Shown here: piece by piece, positions 34,819 through 47,429 of the stretch
Layout: each line of letters begins with the position of its first letter
How positions within the stretch are numbered: position 1 is the stretch's first letter
From: Anaeramoeba flamelloides
Taxonomy: Eukaryota > Metamonada > Anaeramoebidae
Direction: 5' to 3'
Assembly: GCA_027625915.1 (NCBI GenBank)
Contig: JANTQA010000008.1
Coordinates: 2,187,001 to 2,251,000 of the forward strand
DNA: 64,000 nt
Notes under the pieces: model-generated
Seen by the model: only the letters and a program-made list of their open reading frames with translations
Databases searched by the model: none
Told to the model about the DNA's origin: nothing
Made by a program: the position numbers and the translations under genes

Positions 34819-35889
34819 TTGTTGCTTGTAATTTGGAAAGATTAAAAAATGAAAGAAAAAAAAATAAATTAATTTTTGAAAGTTCTATTTTTTTTTTTTT
34901 TTTTGGTTTTATATACAACCAAGGGAAGGAAAACCAAAATGTAACTCAATATTTTCACTTTTGAAGATAGAAGTGGTTTTTTTTTGATCAGATCGAAATG
35001 GAATAAAGAAGAAAAATAAGAAATATGGAATATAAGGATCAAAAGTTCTGAGAGATGCTTGTTTAACACAATTTCTTGATTTTTTGGAATATATTCGTTA
35101 ATATTTTGAGATTACGTTAAAATTTTTTCAATTTTCGATAAAAAAAAAAACGACAATAAATGGCTTTGTTAGAATAATACAAAAGTTTATTTTTAATTTT
35201 CAATATGGTTGGTGTTTTAGCTTGTGGTTTTTTCTCATAATTTAGTTTTTAAAAAAGATCTCTAATATTTTGGTTTATCCAAAAATGATTTAAAATTATT
35301 CTGTTTTTGATTTTCTCATTTGATAAAAATTTTAACAAGACCAAACTCTCATAAATTTTATGGTTCAGTTTTTCAGTATATTTAATCTTGAATAGGAAAT
35401 AAATTGTTTTTATTCCTCAAACTCTGAATTTTTGAAAATTTGAACTAACAAAAGGCCATATAGTCTCAACAACAAAATTTGTTTAGTGTTGTTTTGTGCT
35501 TTCGTTGCCTCTTCCAAAGGTAGAACAAAAAAACCAAAATATACAAGTTATAAAAGACACCACCTACTATCTTAAAATATATATTAACACAATATTGTTT
35601 CTAATTGACTTTTAATTATTTTAAAAAAATACTTCTTTTAGACAATGAAACACTAATTTGTGAGGCTCTAAGGAAGTAATATAATTTTACCTCAAAAAGT
35701 AAAGTCATAATTAGTCTTATTGAAAATTTTTATAAAGTGATCAAAATAATTAGATCACAACGACTTTAATATGTGTTTCAAAATATAATCCCTACCTTTT
35801 TTTTCTTCTTGTTGCAAGGTAACATATATATTCCTTACCCAGCTTTGTACTCAAATTTAAATCAAATTTGAAGGTAAATCCATTGATTA

Positions 35890-36575
35890 TTTTACTAAAT
35901 TTTAAATTAGGAATTGAATTTGTATAAAATTTTTGATAATTTTTTCAATTTTCCAAAATTTTTTTGTTTTTTTGATAAGAATCTATCAAAAATTTTCAAA
36001 GAAAAATTAAAGATAAAGTTTTGAGAAAAAATTTTCTAATTTGATCCATTTATTTTTAGGAATTTCATTTTAAATAAGAGAACTTTAAGAAATCAGTGTC
36101 ATGTTTATTTATCGCTTATTGCTTTTCTGTAACCAGTTAATGTACATGATCTTCTATAACAAAAATACACTTTTAATTATGAATCACGGATTAAACCTTT
36201 CAGCAAACATTATTTTAAGAACAGTCTATTTGGGATAATTCAACTTGAAAAAAAGAATTATTTTTTAATTGTGAAAGTGGTGTTATAACTAAATATATCA
36301 CCCCCTTTCCTTGGAAGTTTACACTTTAAATAACCAAGAAAAATAACACGAAGCATTGATTAAATACGATACAAGGTTTCTTAAAGTTCTCTTATTTTAA
36401 AAAAAATTCCTAAAAATAAATGGATCAAATTAGAAAATTATTTCTCAAAACTTTATCTTTAATTTTTCTTTGAAAATTTTTGATAGATTTTTATCAAAAT
36501 CAAAAAATTTTGGAAAATTGAAAAAATTACAAAAAATTTTCGAAAAATTCAATTCCAAATTAAATATTTACTCAA
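35890..36575. repeat. Foldback element, ~690 bp
   Basis: Left arm about 35895-36130 and right arm about 36330-36570. They share TCAAAAATTTTCAAAGAAAA, a TAAAGATAAAGTTTTGAGAA block and TTTGATCCATTTATTTTTAG in opposite orientation with few mismatches. The ~200-bp centre is non-coding. Similar in build to 28860-29445 but unrelated in sequence. Confidence 0.8.
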
Positions 36576-38060
36576 CATATGAAGGAGTTTAAATAAAACA
36601 TTGATTTTTTATTGATTTATACTATTCAGTACAAAGGTAGATAAATATAAGTTCTATAAAAGATTATTTATGACTAAGCAGGTTTTTTTAATATTAAAGT
36701 GCACCCTTTTCATCAAATAAAATCATATAAACGCCGTATTGTTCAAATACCTCTTTAAATTAAATTTGTAAAATGTGTTAAACATTGATCTTACCAAGAG
36801 AAAATATACTCATATTAATAAAAAATCCAACAATTTGAGACAATAATTAACATCTTAAGATAAATTTAAAGGGTGAAAAATCAACACCCAAGCTTCATAA
36901 TTAAAAAATACATTTTTGAAATTTGTTAAAAATGAAGATTAGTTGTTAAAAAATTCAATTTTGTCAAAAAAATAAAACTTTAACCATGATTTATTTCAAT
37001 AAATTATATTAATTTATTGAAAATATTTTGAAAATACAACCAACATTCAATATAAAGAAGACATTAGTAACTTAACTTTGAGGCTTTATGATCATAATTA
37101 ACAATCTCATCTTGAAATTAAAAAAAGAAAAAATAGCCACTTTTGGAATTTTATAAATCAGACTTTTTTAACACTGGACTATTATTATTTTTAATCTAAA
37201 CTCTAGATTTGAAAAAGTAATTTATAAAAAAAAAAAATTCAAAAATCCAATTTTTTCAATAAAAATATCCATAAAAAAACTAATATTTATTTTTTATTCA
37301 AGAGGTATGATTCTAATAATTACCCACTATTTACTCACAAGAATATATTTATTTAGAGTTTTTAACCTTATATATAATATAGATAAAATGATACACAACG
37401 TATATAATTTTTCCCATTTAAAAAAAAAATATGTAAAATTATTTAACTTTTAAATAAAAAAGTGAAACGTAAAAGAAAAGTAAGATACCATTTACATATT
37501 CACATACCCCTTTACCCCCATTCATAATAATTATTTGTTCATGATCTAACACCACGAAGTATAACAATTCTTATACTATTTTTTATTTTTGTCCCCCCCC
37601 CCCCCCCCACCACACATACATTTTTTTTTATAAACCAGGGAAGGAATTTTCAAAAAAATAAACACATTCATAAAACAAAAACAAAATTTAAATTATTTTA
37701 TTTCTGAAAATCTCAGAAACAAAAAAGTAATATTTTTTTCAAAATAGGTGTAGTAATAAAGTTTATTTATAATATAATCAACATATAAGAACTTAAGAAT
37801 TTTCTTACGATTGTATTTATTGTTATTAGCAATATTTCACCTTTTAAAAATCTTTAATTGAAAAAAAAAAAAAAAAAAAAAAACAAGATTTTTAAGGGTA
37901 CAAAAAAATTTAAAACAATAAAAGTATTAATTGTCATTTAATTTAACCTTTGAATATTGTCTTGAATAAATAATAACTCATATTATGTAAAACGCTTGGT
38001 CCATCTCAGAAAACTGAAATACATTGGAGAAAAATTCCCGGAGAAAACTAAACTGAAGTA

Positions 38061-38499
38061 TCCTATGCTTTTTTACTTTTTTAATAAATCAAAAATTTAA
38101 ATAAATTTATGTTTCTTCCCAAAATTAAAAAAAAACCTAACGGCGTGTCCGTCAAGTGCTGTAGAATGCCTAGGTTTTCTTGAGGTTTCTAATTTATTTG
38201 AAAAATAGATAGATTTTACAAATAAATTAGAAACCTCAAGAAAACCTAACTGCGCTTTTTTTAATATAAGAAATTAAAAGAAAATTTTTGAAATTTTCTT
38301 TTTATTTCTTATATTAAAAAAAAGCTAAGGGCGGTTTTCCAGAATTCAAAAGAATTGAATGGAATCTTTGATTTTTCTCTATTCTTTTGAATACTGGAAA
38401 ACATAACGAAAAGTGTCCTAGGTTTTTTTTACTTTTTAAAATAAACCGAAATTGTCTCAAATTTTCTGTTCATTTCAAAAATTAAAAAAAACCTAACGG
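38061..38499. repeat. Cluster of five adjacent hairpins
   Basis: Five inverted repeats stand end to end. H1 is 38061-38143 (weak stem). H2 is 38171-38248, with perfect 30-bp arms (38171-38200 / 38219-38248) and an 18-nt loop. H3 is 38254-38324, with about 34-bp arms and one mismatch. H4 is 38334-38402, with 22-bp arms and one mismatch. H5 is 38417-38499. Stems of H1, H2 and H5 open with CCTA or TAGG and T-runs, and the links between hairpins carry CTAACGG, CTAACTGCGC and GCTAAGGGCG. H1 and H5 are direct repeats of each other; H2, H3 and H4 differ in stem sequence. The unit length, 69-83 bp, is that of small-RNA precursors. Function unknown. Confidence 0.85.
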
Positions 38500-38927
38500 A
38501 AAATCAAAGAAAAAAAGTTTTTTTTCACTTTAAATGATAAAATAATTCTTAAATAGTCCAAAATATTGGATTTTCCAACTTTAATTGTTATAAAAATATC
38601 TTGAAAAATAATTTTTGATTAAAGATCTCTTATTGAACCAATAGTGTTTATTATAAGTGAATTTATCAAAAAGTGAAAAATTTGTAAATGTTTAATCTGT
38701 ATTCGAAAAATTTTTTACTTGTTTCAGTTTTACTCTACTTTTTACTTTTAATAGTTATATCCCTTTAAAAGCGTTGGAAAGTGTTTGAGAGACTTTTCAA
38801 ATCACTAAAAGTCTTTTAAAGTTTTGAAGAGAGTTAAGGCTAGATAAAAGTCATGAGATTTTTTCTAGTGATCATTTTTTTATTTTTTCTTTTTCCTCTT
38901 TATATTTTTCTTGAGGAATCAATAATA

Positions 38928-39457
38928 ATGTCGAACAAAAAGAAAAGTCTTTTCGGAAATACAACCCAATTCAAATCAGCCATTGAATTAATAAATTCAA
39001 TTGAAGAGGACGAGCAATTTTCAAGAGTAATTTTGCGTATTATTAAACGATCGATCGAAGGTGTTCAATTATTTAGTGAAAAAGAACAAACCCAATTACT
39101 TTCGGCTCTGTCATTGAATAATGAAAGCCTCCAAACAATCCTTGCTGCAAGTAATTTTATTTTCCAACAATCTGCGTATTTTGGCATTAATTCTGAATCT
39201 TTAGCGCACCAGCTTAAATCTTCAGGAATGGAAACAAACAAAATAAAGATCTTTGTTAACGCTTGGAAACAAGGAAGATCCGAGTATACAAAGCAACTAA
39301 TGGAAAAATCGATTGCGCCACGATCACTTCAAGAAATCAATTGGTCTTTACACTTACAATCCTCTAACAAAAACACGGGCAGAGACAAAACACCCATTTC
39401 CTTTTTTGAGTTTCAGTTAAAAGATCCAGACACAGTTGTAAGTTAAATTCTTCAATC

Positions 39458-39491
<34 letters not shown>

Positions 39492-39813
39492 ACTTTAAAC
39501 AAACCACCACCAATTAAAAAAGAACTCTTGGTACCAAAAATTTTTTGGTAAAAAACTATTATTTCCATTAAAACAAACGAATATTCACTGTGCCTATTAA
39601 CTATTAAACATTTACTTTTTTTTTACATCCCTAACTTTCTTTTATTTTTTTTTCTTCTTTTTTTTTTTTTAAATGCAAAACCGATTTTTTCCTTAACAAT
39701 AGAACGAAGAAAAAAAAAAAGATAATTTTATTGTTGAATTTAATCACCAACAATTGTTTAGACTTTACGAAAAATTTGAAAGGTTACAAGAACAACTGGA
39801 TCAACTCATTTAG
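38928..39813 (+). CDS. COMMD10: COMM domain-containing protein 10
   Basis: Two exons, 38928-39437 and 39703-39813, joined in phase 0 across a 265-bp GT-AG intron (GTAAGT ... AATAG). The predicted length is 206 residues; the animal COMMD10 is about 200. The N-terminal helical domain shows AIELINSIEEDEQFSRVILRI and QSAYFGINSESLAHQL, closely following animal COMMD10. The COMM domain begins near residue 134 with LQEINWSLHLQ (its conserved Trp) and ends in exon 2 with FIVEFNHQQLFRLYEKFERL, the family's C-terminal motif. COMMD10 is a subunit of the ten-member COMMD ring of the Commander complex, which recycles membrane proteins from endosomes. The ATG at 38928 is preferred over an in-frame ATG at 38853, because the extra 25 residues are a T-rich hydrophobic string absent from the family. 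The stop is TAG. Confidence 0.95.
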
Positions 39814-42800
39814 AATTCCAAAATAATGCGTTTTTTTTTTTTCAAAAGAAGAAGTAAAACAACAAAACGTTTCTTCATTTTTGGGATATTAAAATTAACA
39901 ACATTTAAAATTAAATCTAACAATTTCACATAAATAAAATAAATTTCTAATTAATCTTTAATTACTTTTGTTTTATTCTTAAGGAAGCTGGTGCATTTTT
40001 CGTTTTTTTGAAATATTTTAATTTTAAAGACAAGTATTTGTGAAAAAAAACCCTTGAGGACCACAGGATATTGAAGCTTTGAAAACAACATATTATTAGT
40101 AATTCTATTTGTGAAAAGAATAACACTAAATGATTACAAAAAAGATGTGATTCGGGGCTATTTTTTAATGAAATGTTCAATGAAAAAAAAATCTGGTTTT
40201 ATTGAAATTTGATTAATTTTTTGGTTGGAATTATTGAAACAGTTTAAAAGTTTTCGGTATTAAATGAAGAAAATTTTTATTGAAAATTTAATAAACAAAA
40301 TGAAAAATAAAACTAGATTGAAAAGGAAGATAAAAAATTGATTTTTTTTGAAATTTCTGAAGAGATATTTATTTTTTGATTCTTTTCTGCAAGAAAAGAA
40401 TAATACCAAATCATAAAACAGAAAAAAAAAAGATAGAGAGAGATAGTAAAAGAAATTAAAAAAAATTTTTAGATCAAATCATTACAAGATCTTCTGAAGC
40501 TATTGTTTCCAAAACTTTTGCATCTTAATGTGCTAGTTTTGGTATAAAAGTAACAAGAGTCACCTTCTGTTCAAAATTATTTTTTGTCAAATGAATTATT
40601 TTTAAATCCATTCAAGATTTATTCCTTCGTCAAATCAAGAGAGAAGATAAGTAAAAATATGTGGTGAATAAAATAGGAAATGTGTGTGTTTTATTGAATT
40701 TTAGTTTGAAAAAAGTTGATGAAAGTTTAATCAAGGTGAAATTTTTTGAAAAAGAAAAAAAATCAATAAATAATTCAAATAGCAACTTGTATACATTTTT
40801 TTATATACCGGGTAAAGGTTTAGTTGTAACTTTCACATTTAAAATTTTCCCTCCAATTATTCTTGTTTTTTCTTTTTTTAATGATATTTTGTTTTCTTTT
40901 TTGTTTACTTTTTTCTTGTTTTTTTTTTTTTTTCATGTTTTACTAAACCCCAAAACAAAATTTTTAAAAAACTAAAAATTTATTTGTGGAAAAATAAACC
41001 CATTTTATTAATTCTCGAAGAAATACCAAATTAGAACCCATTCAATAATTGAAATGTTAACACTATTTATAAATTACCATATTCACAAAAAAAAAAAATA
41101 AATAATTATCAATATTAATAAATTATCAATGAATTAAAAATTTTGGAGATGAGCCAGAGCAAAACAAAAAAATACATTTGTAAATTTGTTGATATTCTAT
41201 TAGGAACATTGATCCATCAAATGGTTAGATACTGCCAACTAATTTAATTTGAGTTATTCTATTTGGAACAACTCAACTTTAACATAATATCAATTGTTGA
41301 AAAACTTTTTGATAGAAAGAAACAATTTATGTAATTTAAAAAATGAAATGAAAACAAAAAACATAAATATGAAAAAATGATTTTCATAATTTGCATTAAT
41401 CAAAATTATTTCCAATCTCAATATAATTGTATTATTGTGATTGTTTGGATAGTTTTATCTATGTGAAAAATTTTGAATTTTAGTTTATTTTTACCAGTAT
41501 CAAGCAATTATTATACCACCTCTAGATTACTTGAAAACTTGTGCTTATTCTCACTGTCCCAAAAAAAAAAAAAAAAAACCAATTTAAATTAGAGCCAGAC
41601 TTGATTCTTACTGTTTATAGTATTGTATTTTTATTTATTTCATAACTGAACAGAAAAATAAAAAAAGAAAGTTCTATTAAAATAACAAAAAAAAATAATT
41701 GCCAAAAAATGACTTTTCGTTGGTTTCAAGTGTGAGTCCATATTTGGGAACATTTCAAACTTACAAAAGCAAATGCAAAGAATATTTAGAATAGCCGAAA
41801 GAATTACAGTGAGTTCAGAAAGCTAAATGGAAAATATAAAATATATAAATCGAATTTTAGAATGATCTTTCAAGGTTATAATTATGAAAAAGGTTAAAAT
41901 TGTTAAAATTTCTCATTGTTTTCCCAAAGAAAGTCATGTGTTAAAATTTTATTAGAAACACAAAACTCTAACAAGGGTGTTTTATTATATTATTTCACCG
42001 TTTTTGTATGAAAAGGTTGCCATTATACTCTAAAAAACCAATTTTACAATAAACATTTACCAATTAATATTTATAGTTTCTGAATATTTATTTGAATCTC
42101 CTTGATAATAAGTTATTTCGAAAAAAATGGGGCATTTTTTTTTTTCATTTCTTAAAAAATAATCTTGGTCCGTAGAGTTATTTGTTAATTGACAATACCA
42201 AATGAACTTGAATCTTAATACCAATTGAATCAATGACTAGGGTATTTATTTCAAAATATGTATGTTAAAATATTTCCAAAAAATAAAAAAAAAAATAGTA
42301 CTTTTTTTGGAGAAAACGATTTTGAACAAATTTCAATAAAAAACTGGAAATAAGGAAAGCGTAAATTTGATTTTTTAAACAATAAAATGTATTTATATGT
42401 TATTAATTCGATTCGGAAATTCTTTGTGGTTAAACAAGTTACGATAACGATTCTTTCAATCAAAAAGAAAACAATAAACACCTATTTTCACGCCGAAAAA
42501 ATACAAGATAAAATAAAGATTAAAAAATTTAATATCTTTTATTTATGTAATATAATACTAAGAAACAAATTGAATTATTACCAAGAATCAATACACAGTA
42601 GTTAAAGATTTTGGTTATTTAGATACTTTTTTAATTATTGAGTTAAATAGATATATTTGAAAATAAATTTGGCCCACTTTCTTGGAAATAGTTTATAACA
42701 ATTTGAATCAAAAAAACAAAATATTAATTTAAATTCGGCATCAGGAATGATTTATTCTTTTTTGATACAATTTTCTTGATATCTTTATTATTCAAACAAA

Positions 42801-43195
42801 AAATACAACTTTTCTTTAACAATTTTCCAAATAAAATAAAGTATTTACTCTTTACAATCTGTAGTTAAATTATGGTTAAATCATAAAAAGAGTTTTCTTT
42901 ATTTGGAGATCAATAAAAAAATAGATTGAATGTTTACTGATCCAAATCATCAATAAAACAGCATGATGGTCTTTTTCCAAAAGAATCTTTTCAAAAACAG
43001 AACAAAATCATCCTTCAATTTGAATAATTTAGCGAGTGATTAATATAATGAGATTTCTTTTGATTTCAAGGAATATAAATCAGTAAAATAACAAGTAAAC
43101 TTGACTAGAATTGTAATTATTTGAAAATAAATCTCTCCCTTAAACATTTTTTTTTATTTTTTCAAAATCATTTTAAGTTATCAAATTAAAACAAA
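39814..43195. other. Gene-free stretch, COMMD10 to RPS18
   Basis: AATAAA-like sequences directly after COMMD10 (about 39930-39945) suggest its poly(A) region. The uninterrupted copy of repeat A lies at 40975-41460. A few small open frames (for example 40661-40975 and 42387-42605) have biased A/T-rich content and no recognisable similarity. Confidence 0.6.
40975..41460 (-). repeat. Dispersed repeat A, empty-site copy
   Basis: Reverse complement of 1-910 minus the insert at 360-768. Shared blocks include TTCTATTTGGAACAACTCAA (41257) and CAAATGGTTAGATACTGCCA (41218). It marks the pre-insertion state of the left copy. Confidence 0.75.
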
Positions 43196-43996
43196 ATGTC
43201 TCTTGTAATCCCAGAAGGAGAATTTGAACATATTAGACGTATTATGAATACTAACGTAAATGGTCTTCAACTCGTTCCATATGCACTTTGTGCCATCAAA
43301 GGTGTTGGAAGAAGGTTTGCCTTTTTGTGCTGTAGAAAAGCAGATATTGATGTTAACAAAGTATTAAATTTCACTCTTTTCTTTGTAAAAGATCTTGATC
43401 GTTTTTTTCTTAAAATCTTTTTTTTAATTTTTTTTTTTTTTTTTTTTTTGTTGTTATTGTTTGATCGATCTGTATTAGAGAGCTGGTGAATTAAGCACTG
43501 AAGAAATTGATAAAATTGTTAAAGTAATGGAAAACCCACTTGACTTTAAAATTCCAAGTAAGCACATTCTTTCTTCCTTTCTTTTTTTAATCCAAAAAAA
43601 GAAAAAACATTTTTTTGTTTTTTGATAATTTGCTTTTTTTTAATTTTTTTTTTTTTTTTTTATTTTTATTTTTTTGAAACAAAACCTAATAATTTAATTC
43701 CAAATAAACAAACCCAAAACATTAATAAAATCTTTTCAATACTCAACAATTTTTCAAATTAATTCAAAATAGCATGGTTCTTAAATAGACAAAAGGACAG
43801 AAAAACAGGATCCTTCACCCAATTACTTTCAAATAAATTGGATCATTCTTTACGTGAAGATATTGAAAGACTCAAAAAAATCAGATGTCATAGAGGTCTT
43901 AGACACGCTTGGGGACTTAAGGTTAGAGGACAGCATACAAAAACAACAGGCCACAAAGGTAGAACTGTTGGTGTCCAAAAAAAGAAAGAAAAATAA
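43196..43996 (+). CDS. RPS18: Ribosomal protein uS13 (RPS18)
   Basis: Three exons, 43196-43360, 43479-43557 and 43773-43996, joined in frame by GT-AG introns of 118 and 215 bp. They give 155 residues, close to the usual 152. The 40S head protein uS13 contacts the P-site tRNA and the 60S bridge. Family motifs: [31 protein letters not shown] with the exon break, [67 protein letters not shown]. Both introns are T-rich with long T-runs. Start ATG follows an A-rich leader. AATAAA motifs follow the stop. Complete and normal. Confidence 0.97.
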
Positions 43997-45199
43997 TAAA
44001 CACTTTTTTTTTATTAATTTCTTGATTTTTTCCATAGAACATATACAAAAAAAAAAAATTCATTTAGAACCAACCAACTGACTTTTTGAATGATTTTGAA
44101 AATTTATTTTTCAAAGATTAACACAATCAAAACAAAACATGAATCAAAATAAACACACAGAATAAATTTCTTTTTTTTTGTTTTTGTGTCCTTGAATAAA
44201 AAATTTTTTGATTCCCAAGCACCCACACAAAAAACAAATTTGAAAGTTTGGGGTTTGTAAAGCCTAAATACTTGATTCACATTTTGTCATTATGAATAGT
44301 ATTTATTAACAAGATAACAAACATTTCAGAGCTTCAAATTGTAAGGGATATTGCATTTTTTTTGTTTTTGTTGTTGCAAGTAATTTTTAAAACTCATTAT
44401 TCCAGAAAAAACGGTGTATTTTTTAGGGAACAAAAATTAAACAAATTAAAAATGGGATTTTTGTTTGTTTAATTTTTGAGACACTAACTTTATTAGAATG
44501 TAAATAAATTTGTTTGTGGAAAAAGAAATTGAACAAGATTTTCATTAAAGTTTCCAAAAAATGAAAAAAGGAAAAAATAGAAACTTTTTAGTCCATTTCA
44601 TTAGTTAGATGTAGTTTTAGATAATTGAAGTACTTTTTTTTAGTTTTTAGTAAATTATTTTTCAGGATTTAGCTTTAAATTGGAAATTAATTTAATTTAT
44701 CAAGGGTTAGTCTCTTATAGAGTCTGGTTAAAAGTTTTACATTGATGAAGTTGAAAAATTGGTCTGTAATTTTCTGTGATTATTAAAATAACTAAATTTT
44801 AAGAAAAAGGTAAAACTTTTTTTGAAAATCTTTTTAACTAAAATTTATATACTTAAGCCTTGTGTTATTTAACGTGGATTTGCTCCATACTCAAAGAGTG
44901 CCTTGAAACCAAAAAAGGTATTGTGAACTTTCCCTTCTTTTGATTATCAAAATTCAAATAAAGTTAATAAAAAAATTTGAGAGAATCTCTTTGGTAAAAA
45001 ATTCAATTATAAAAAAAGTTGTTTAATTTCAAAATCATTCTCAATTCGAAAAAACTACTAATTAGAAAAAAAATTACTTGTTTCTAATTTTATAATTACA
45101 AAGGGTTAAATTTCTTCAATTTTAAAGGGGTTGCTTTCTGTAAGTACAAAATCAATTAATTCAATTTAATCTAATTTGAGGGTTTTTTGTATGCCTCTG

Positions 45200-45490
45200 T
45201 ATTTGACAAAGCAATGGTTTCATAACATTCTTGAGTAAAAAAAATAACTCAATTAAGAAAAAAGAAAATGAATAAAAAAAAATCTTCAAGATCTCTAAAA
45301 GTGTCCTAAAAAAGATACTTCAAAACTAACACAGTTGTTTTCAAAATTATATATTCTAACCATCCAAATTGGAAATTGGGTATCGCTCTTTTGAACTTTT
45401 TTCTATAAATGCCCTCGTTTTTGATTGTTGATTATTGGAGATCAATCGCACTTCACATGTTGGTTGGTTTTTAGATTGTAATTAGGCTTT
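45200..45490 (-). repeat. Dispersed repeat B, inverted copy
   Basis: Reverse complement of 19860-20100 and 58470-58650. Landmarks: AACACAGTTGTTTTCAAAAT (45329), CATCCAAATTGGAAATTGGG (45361), TTTTTGATTGTTGATTATTG (45418). Confidence 0.65.
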
Positions 45491-46680
45491 CATTAAAATT
45501 ACAAATTTTTTTTTTTTTCCATTTCAGAAAATTATCTTTCACATAATTACCTGACCCTTAGCAATATTTTTAAAATTTGGAATGTAGTTAGTATATTATT
45601 TTTATCTAATGACCTTTTAAAGTTTTTCTAAAAAACTATCTTCTAAATTAAATTTGATAAAAGGTGAAGTATTTTTCTATCACAAAATTTACATTCCGTT
45701 AAATTAAAATTATTATTTTTTTTTTTTTTTTTTTCATTTAAGATTGTGTTTAAAAAAAAATAATAAATTAATTAAAGAGTCTCTTATTAAAAAAAAAAAA
45801 TTGTAACTTTTATCTTTGTGAATTCAGTACTGTAAAAAAATACATTTTATTCTTAAAGTATTAACAATTTTCTGGAAACTGGATCAAAAAATGGTTAGTA
45901 TTTAGAATTTCTATCTTATTGATCAAAAAGAGGTTTTTAAAAAAATCCATTAACAATAAAAAATAATAGATTTTTTGTAATATTTCTGCTAAAATGATTT
46001 TTTTTTTCCCATTCGATATTTTCATAAAACCAAAAATCAAAGTAAAAATTTTAAAAAAAAATTAAGAATGGGAAAAAAATTAAGTTGAAATACTTGTAAA
46101 GCAAAAAAACCTCAAAAACAATAATCAAATAATAATCAAACACTTTAAGAATTTTTATTCAATCACAAATACGGTGCTTGTTGATAAGGTAGACCAAAGG
46201 TTTTTCTTTTCAAAATATTTTTCTTTGAAGTGTTTTACTTTTTATAATTCATAACAATTTTAATCCCGAACATATTACATTATTAATCAATAGATGGTTG
46301 ATATATATAATGTTTGTTTTTTGTTTGAATAGTTAAATATTTTGTTCTGTAAATGGGAATTGTTTTAAGGGCAAACATATCCAATACTGTCTAAATCTTA
46401 ACTAAATATAATCAAAGAATTCATTTATGATTATTATTGATATTATATTGAAAAATAAAAATTGTTGTTATCTTGGTTGTGAGTACTTTTATTTCCTGTT
46501 TCCAAATGTTTGTTTTCTGAGAAAATAATTTATTTTCAAAACAAAGGAACCTCTAAAATATTTTTTTCTTTTCATTTTTGATTTGCAAGTTTTATTAATT
46601 ATTCTCAACCACCAAGATAGATTTTGAGAGGGTTATATAGTTGAAACTTGTAAATTTTTTGAAAATTGTGGGGAAATATA

Positions 46681-47313
46681 TATAAACTATTTTTCATAAA
46701 TTTTGACTCACTTTATAATGTTAATGGGAGTTGTTTTGAGGGTTTATTCCAGTATTCTTTACAAAAAATATTTTCAAATTTTTGAGATCAGAATCATTTT
46801 TTAGCAATTGCTTATTATAAACCTCTCTTTTTATTTCTTTCTCTTTTTTAATTTTGCAAATTTTAGTTTTGCTTTTTTAAATTTTTCTTTTTCTTTTTCT
46901 TTTTTTTTTTCTTTTTCTTTTTTTTTTTTTTTGAAAAAGATCATGTGGAAAAAAAAAAGAGATCTTCAAAAAGACAAATAATCATAAAGAAAATTGTGAA
47001 TATGTAATGTCTTTAAAAATGGATTTAATTATTCATAAAAAATCTTGTTGTTCAACTTTTTTTCAGTGAAAGTTCAGTAATAAAAAATCCGTAATGTTCG
47101 TTTCAAAAATTGTGACTCATTTTATTTTAGTTTTTGGTTTTATTTTTTTTTTTAATTTTTAATATATCAGGCTTTTATATATTTAGAAGGATTTAAAATA
47201 GAATTACAAATCAGATTTAGTTATTAATTGTTCTTGAATACTCAAGGATATATATATTTTTTTTTTCAATTTATTATTTCAGGTGAGTCACAATTTTTGA
47301 AAAAGAGTTTATA
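46681..47313. mobile_element. TIR element with TATAAAC tips, ~633 bp
   Basis: Left tip TATAAACTATTTTTCATAAA followed by TTTTGACTCA. Right tip is the near complement, from TGAGTCACAATTTTTGAAAA to TTTATA. A TATA sits at each edge. The interior is T-rich and non-coding. The tip matches the 1219-1927 family but the body does not, so the shared ends may mark mobilisation by one transposase. Confidence 0.7.
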
Positions 47314-47429
47314 TCAAAAATGCGTTAGCGATATACTGAATAAATTATTATGATTTTTTCATTTTTAAATCGGGACTTGAAGGAACGAGTAACTCTTATT
47401 CATTTTTTCAGCAAGGGAAGAGATTACTT

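Larger units (their letters stand above)
34819..38927. other. Gene-free stretch upstream of COMMD10
   Basis: No coding exon recognised. Holds the foldback at 35890-36575, a 16-C run at 37593-37608 (very unusual in this DNA), a 23-A run at about 37861-37883 and the hairpin cluster at 38061-38499. An open frame continues from 38853 into COMMD10, but its first 25 codons are a T-rich hydrophobic string more likely to be untranslated leader. Confidence 0.6.

Noticed and set aside
38853-38927. N-terminal hydrophobic extension of COMMD10 as a signal peptide
   Set aside because: COMMD proteins are cytosolic and lack it; the stretch is T-rich leader sequence and the family start fits the ATG at 38928.
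40661-40975. 104-codon frame between COMMD10 and RPS18
   Set aside because: Very A/T-biased codons with Phe and Lys runs; nothing recognisable and no supporting signals.
46860-46935. CT-rich tract as a polypyrimidine tract of an exon acceptor
   Set aside because: No exon follows it on the plus strand; it lies inside the TATAAAC-tipped element.
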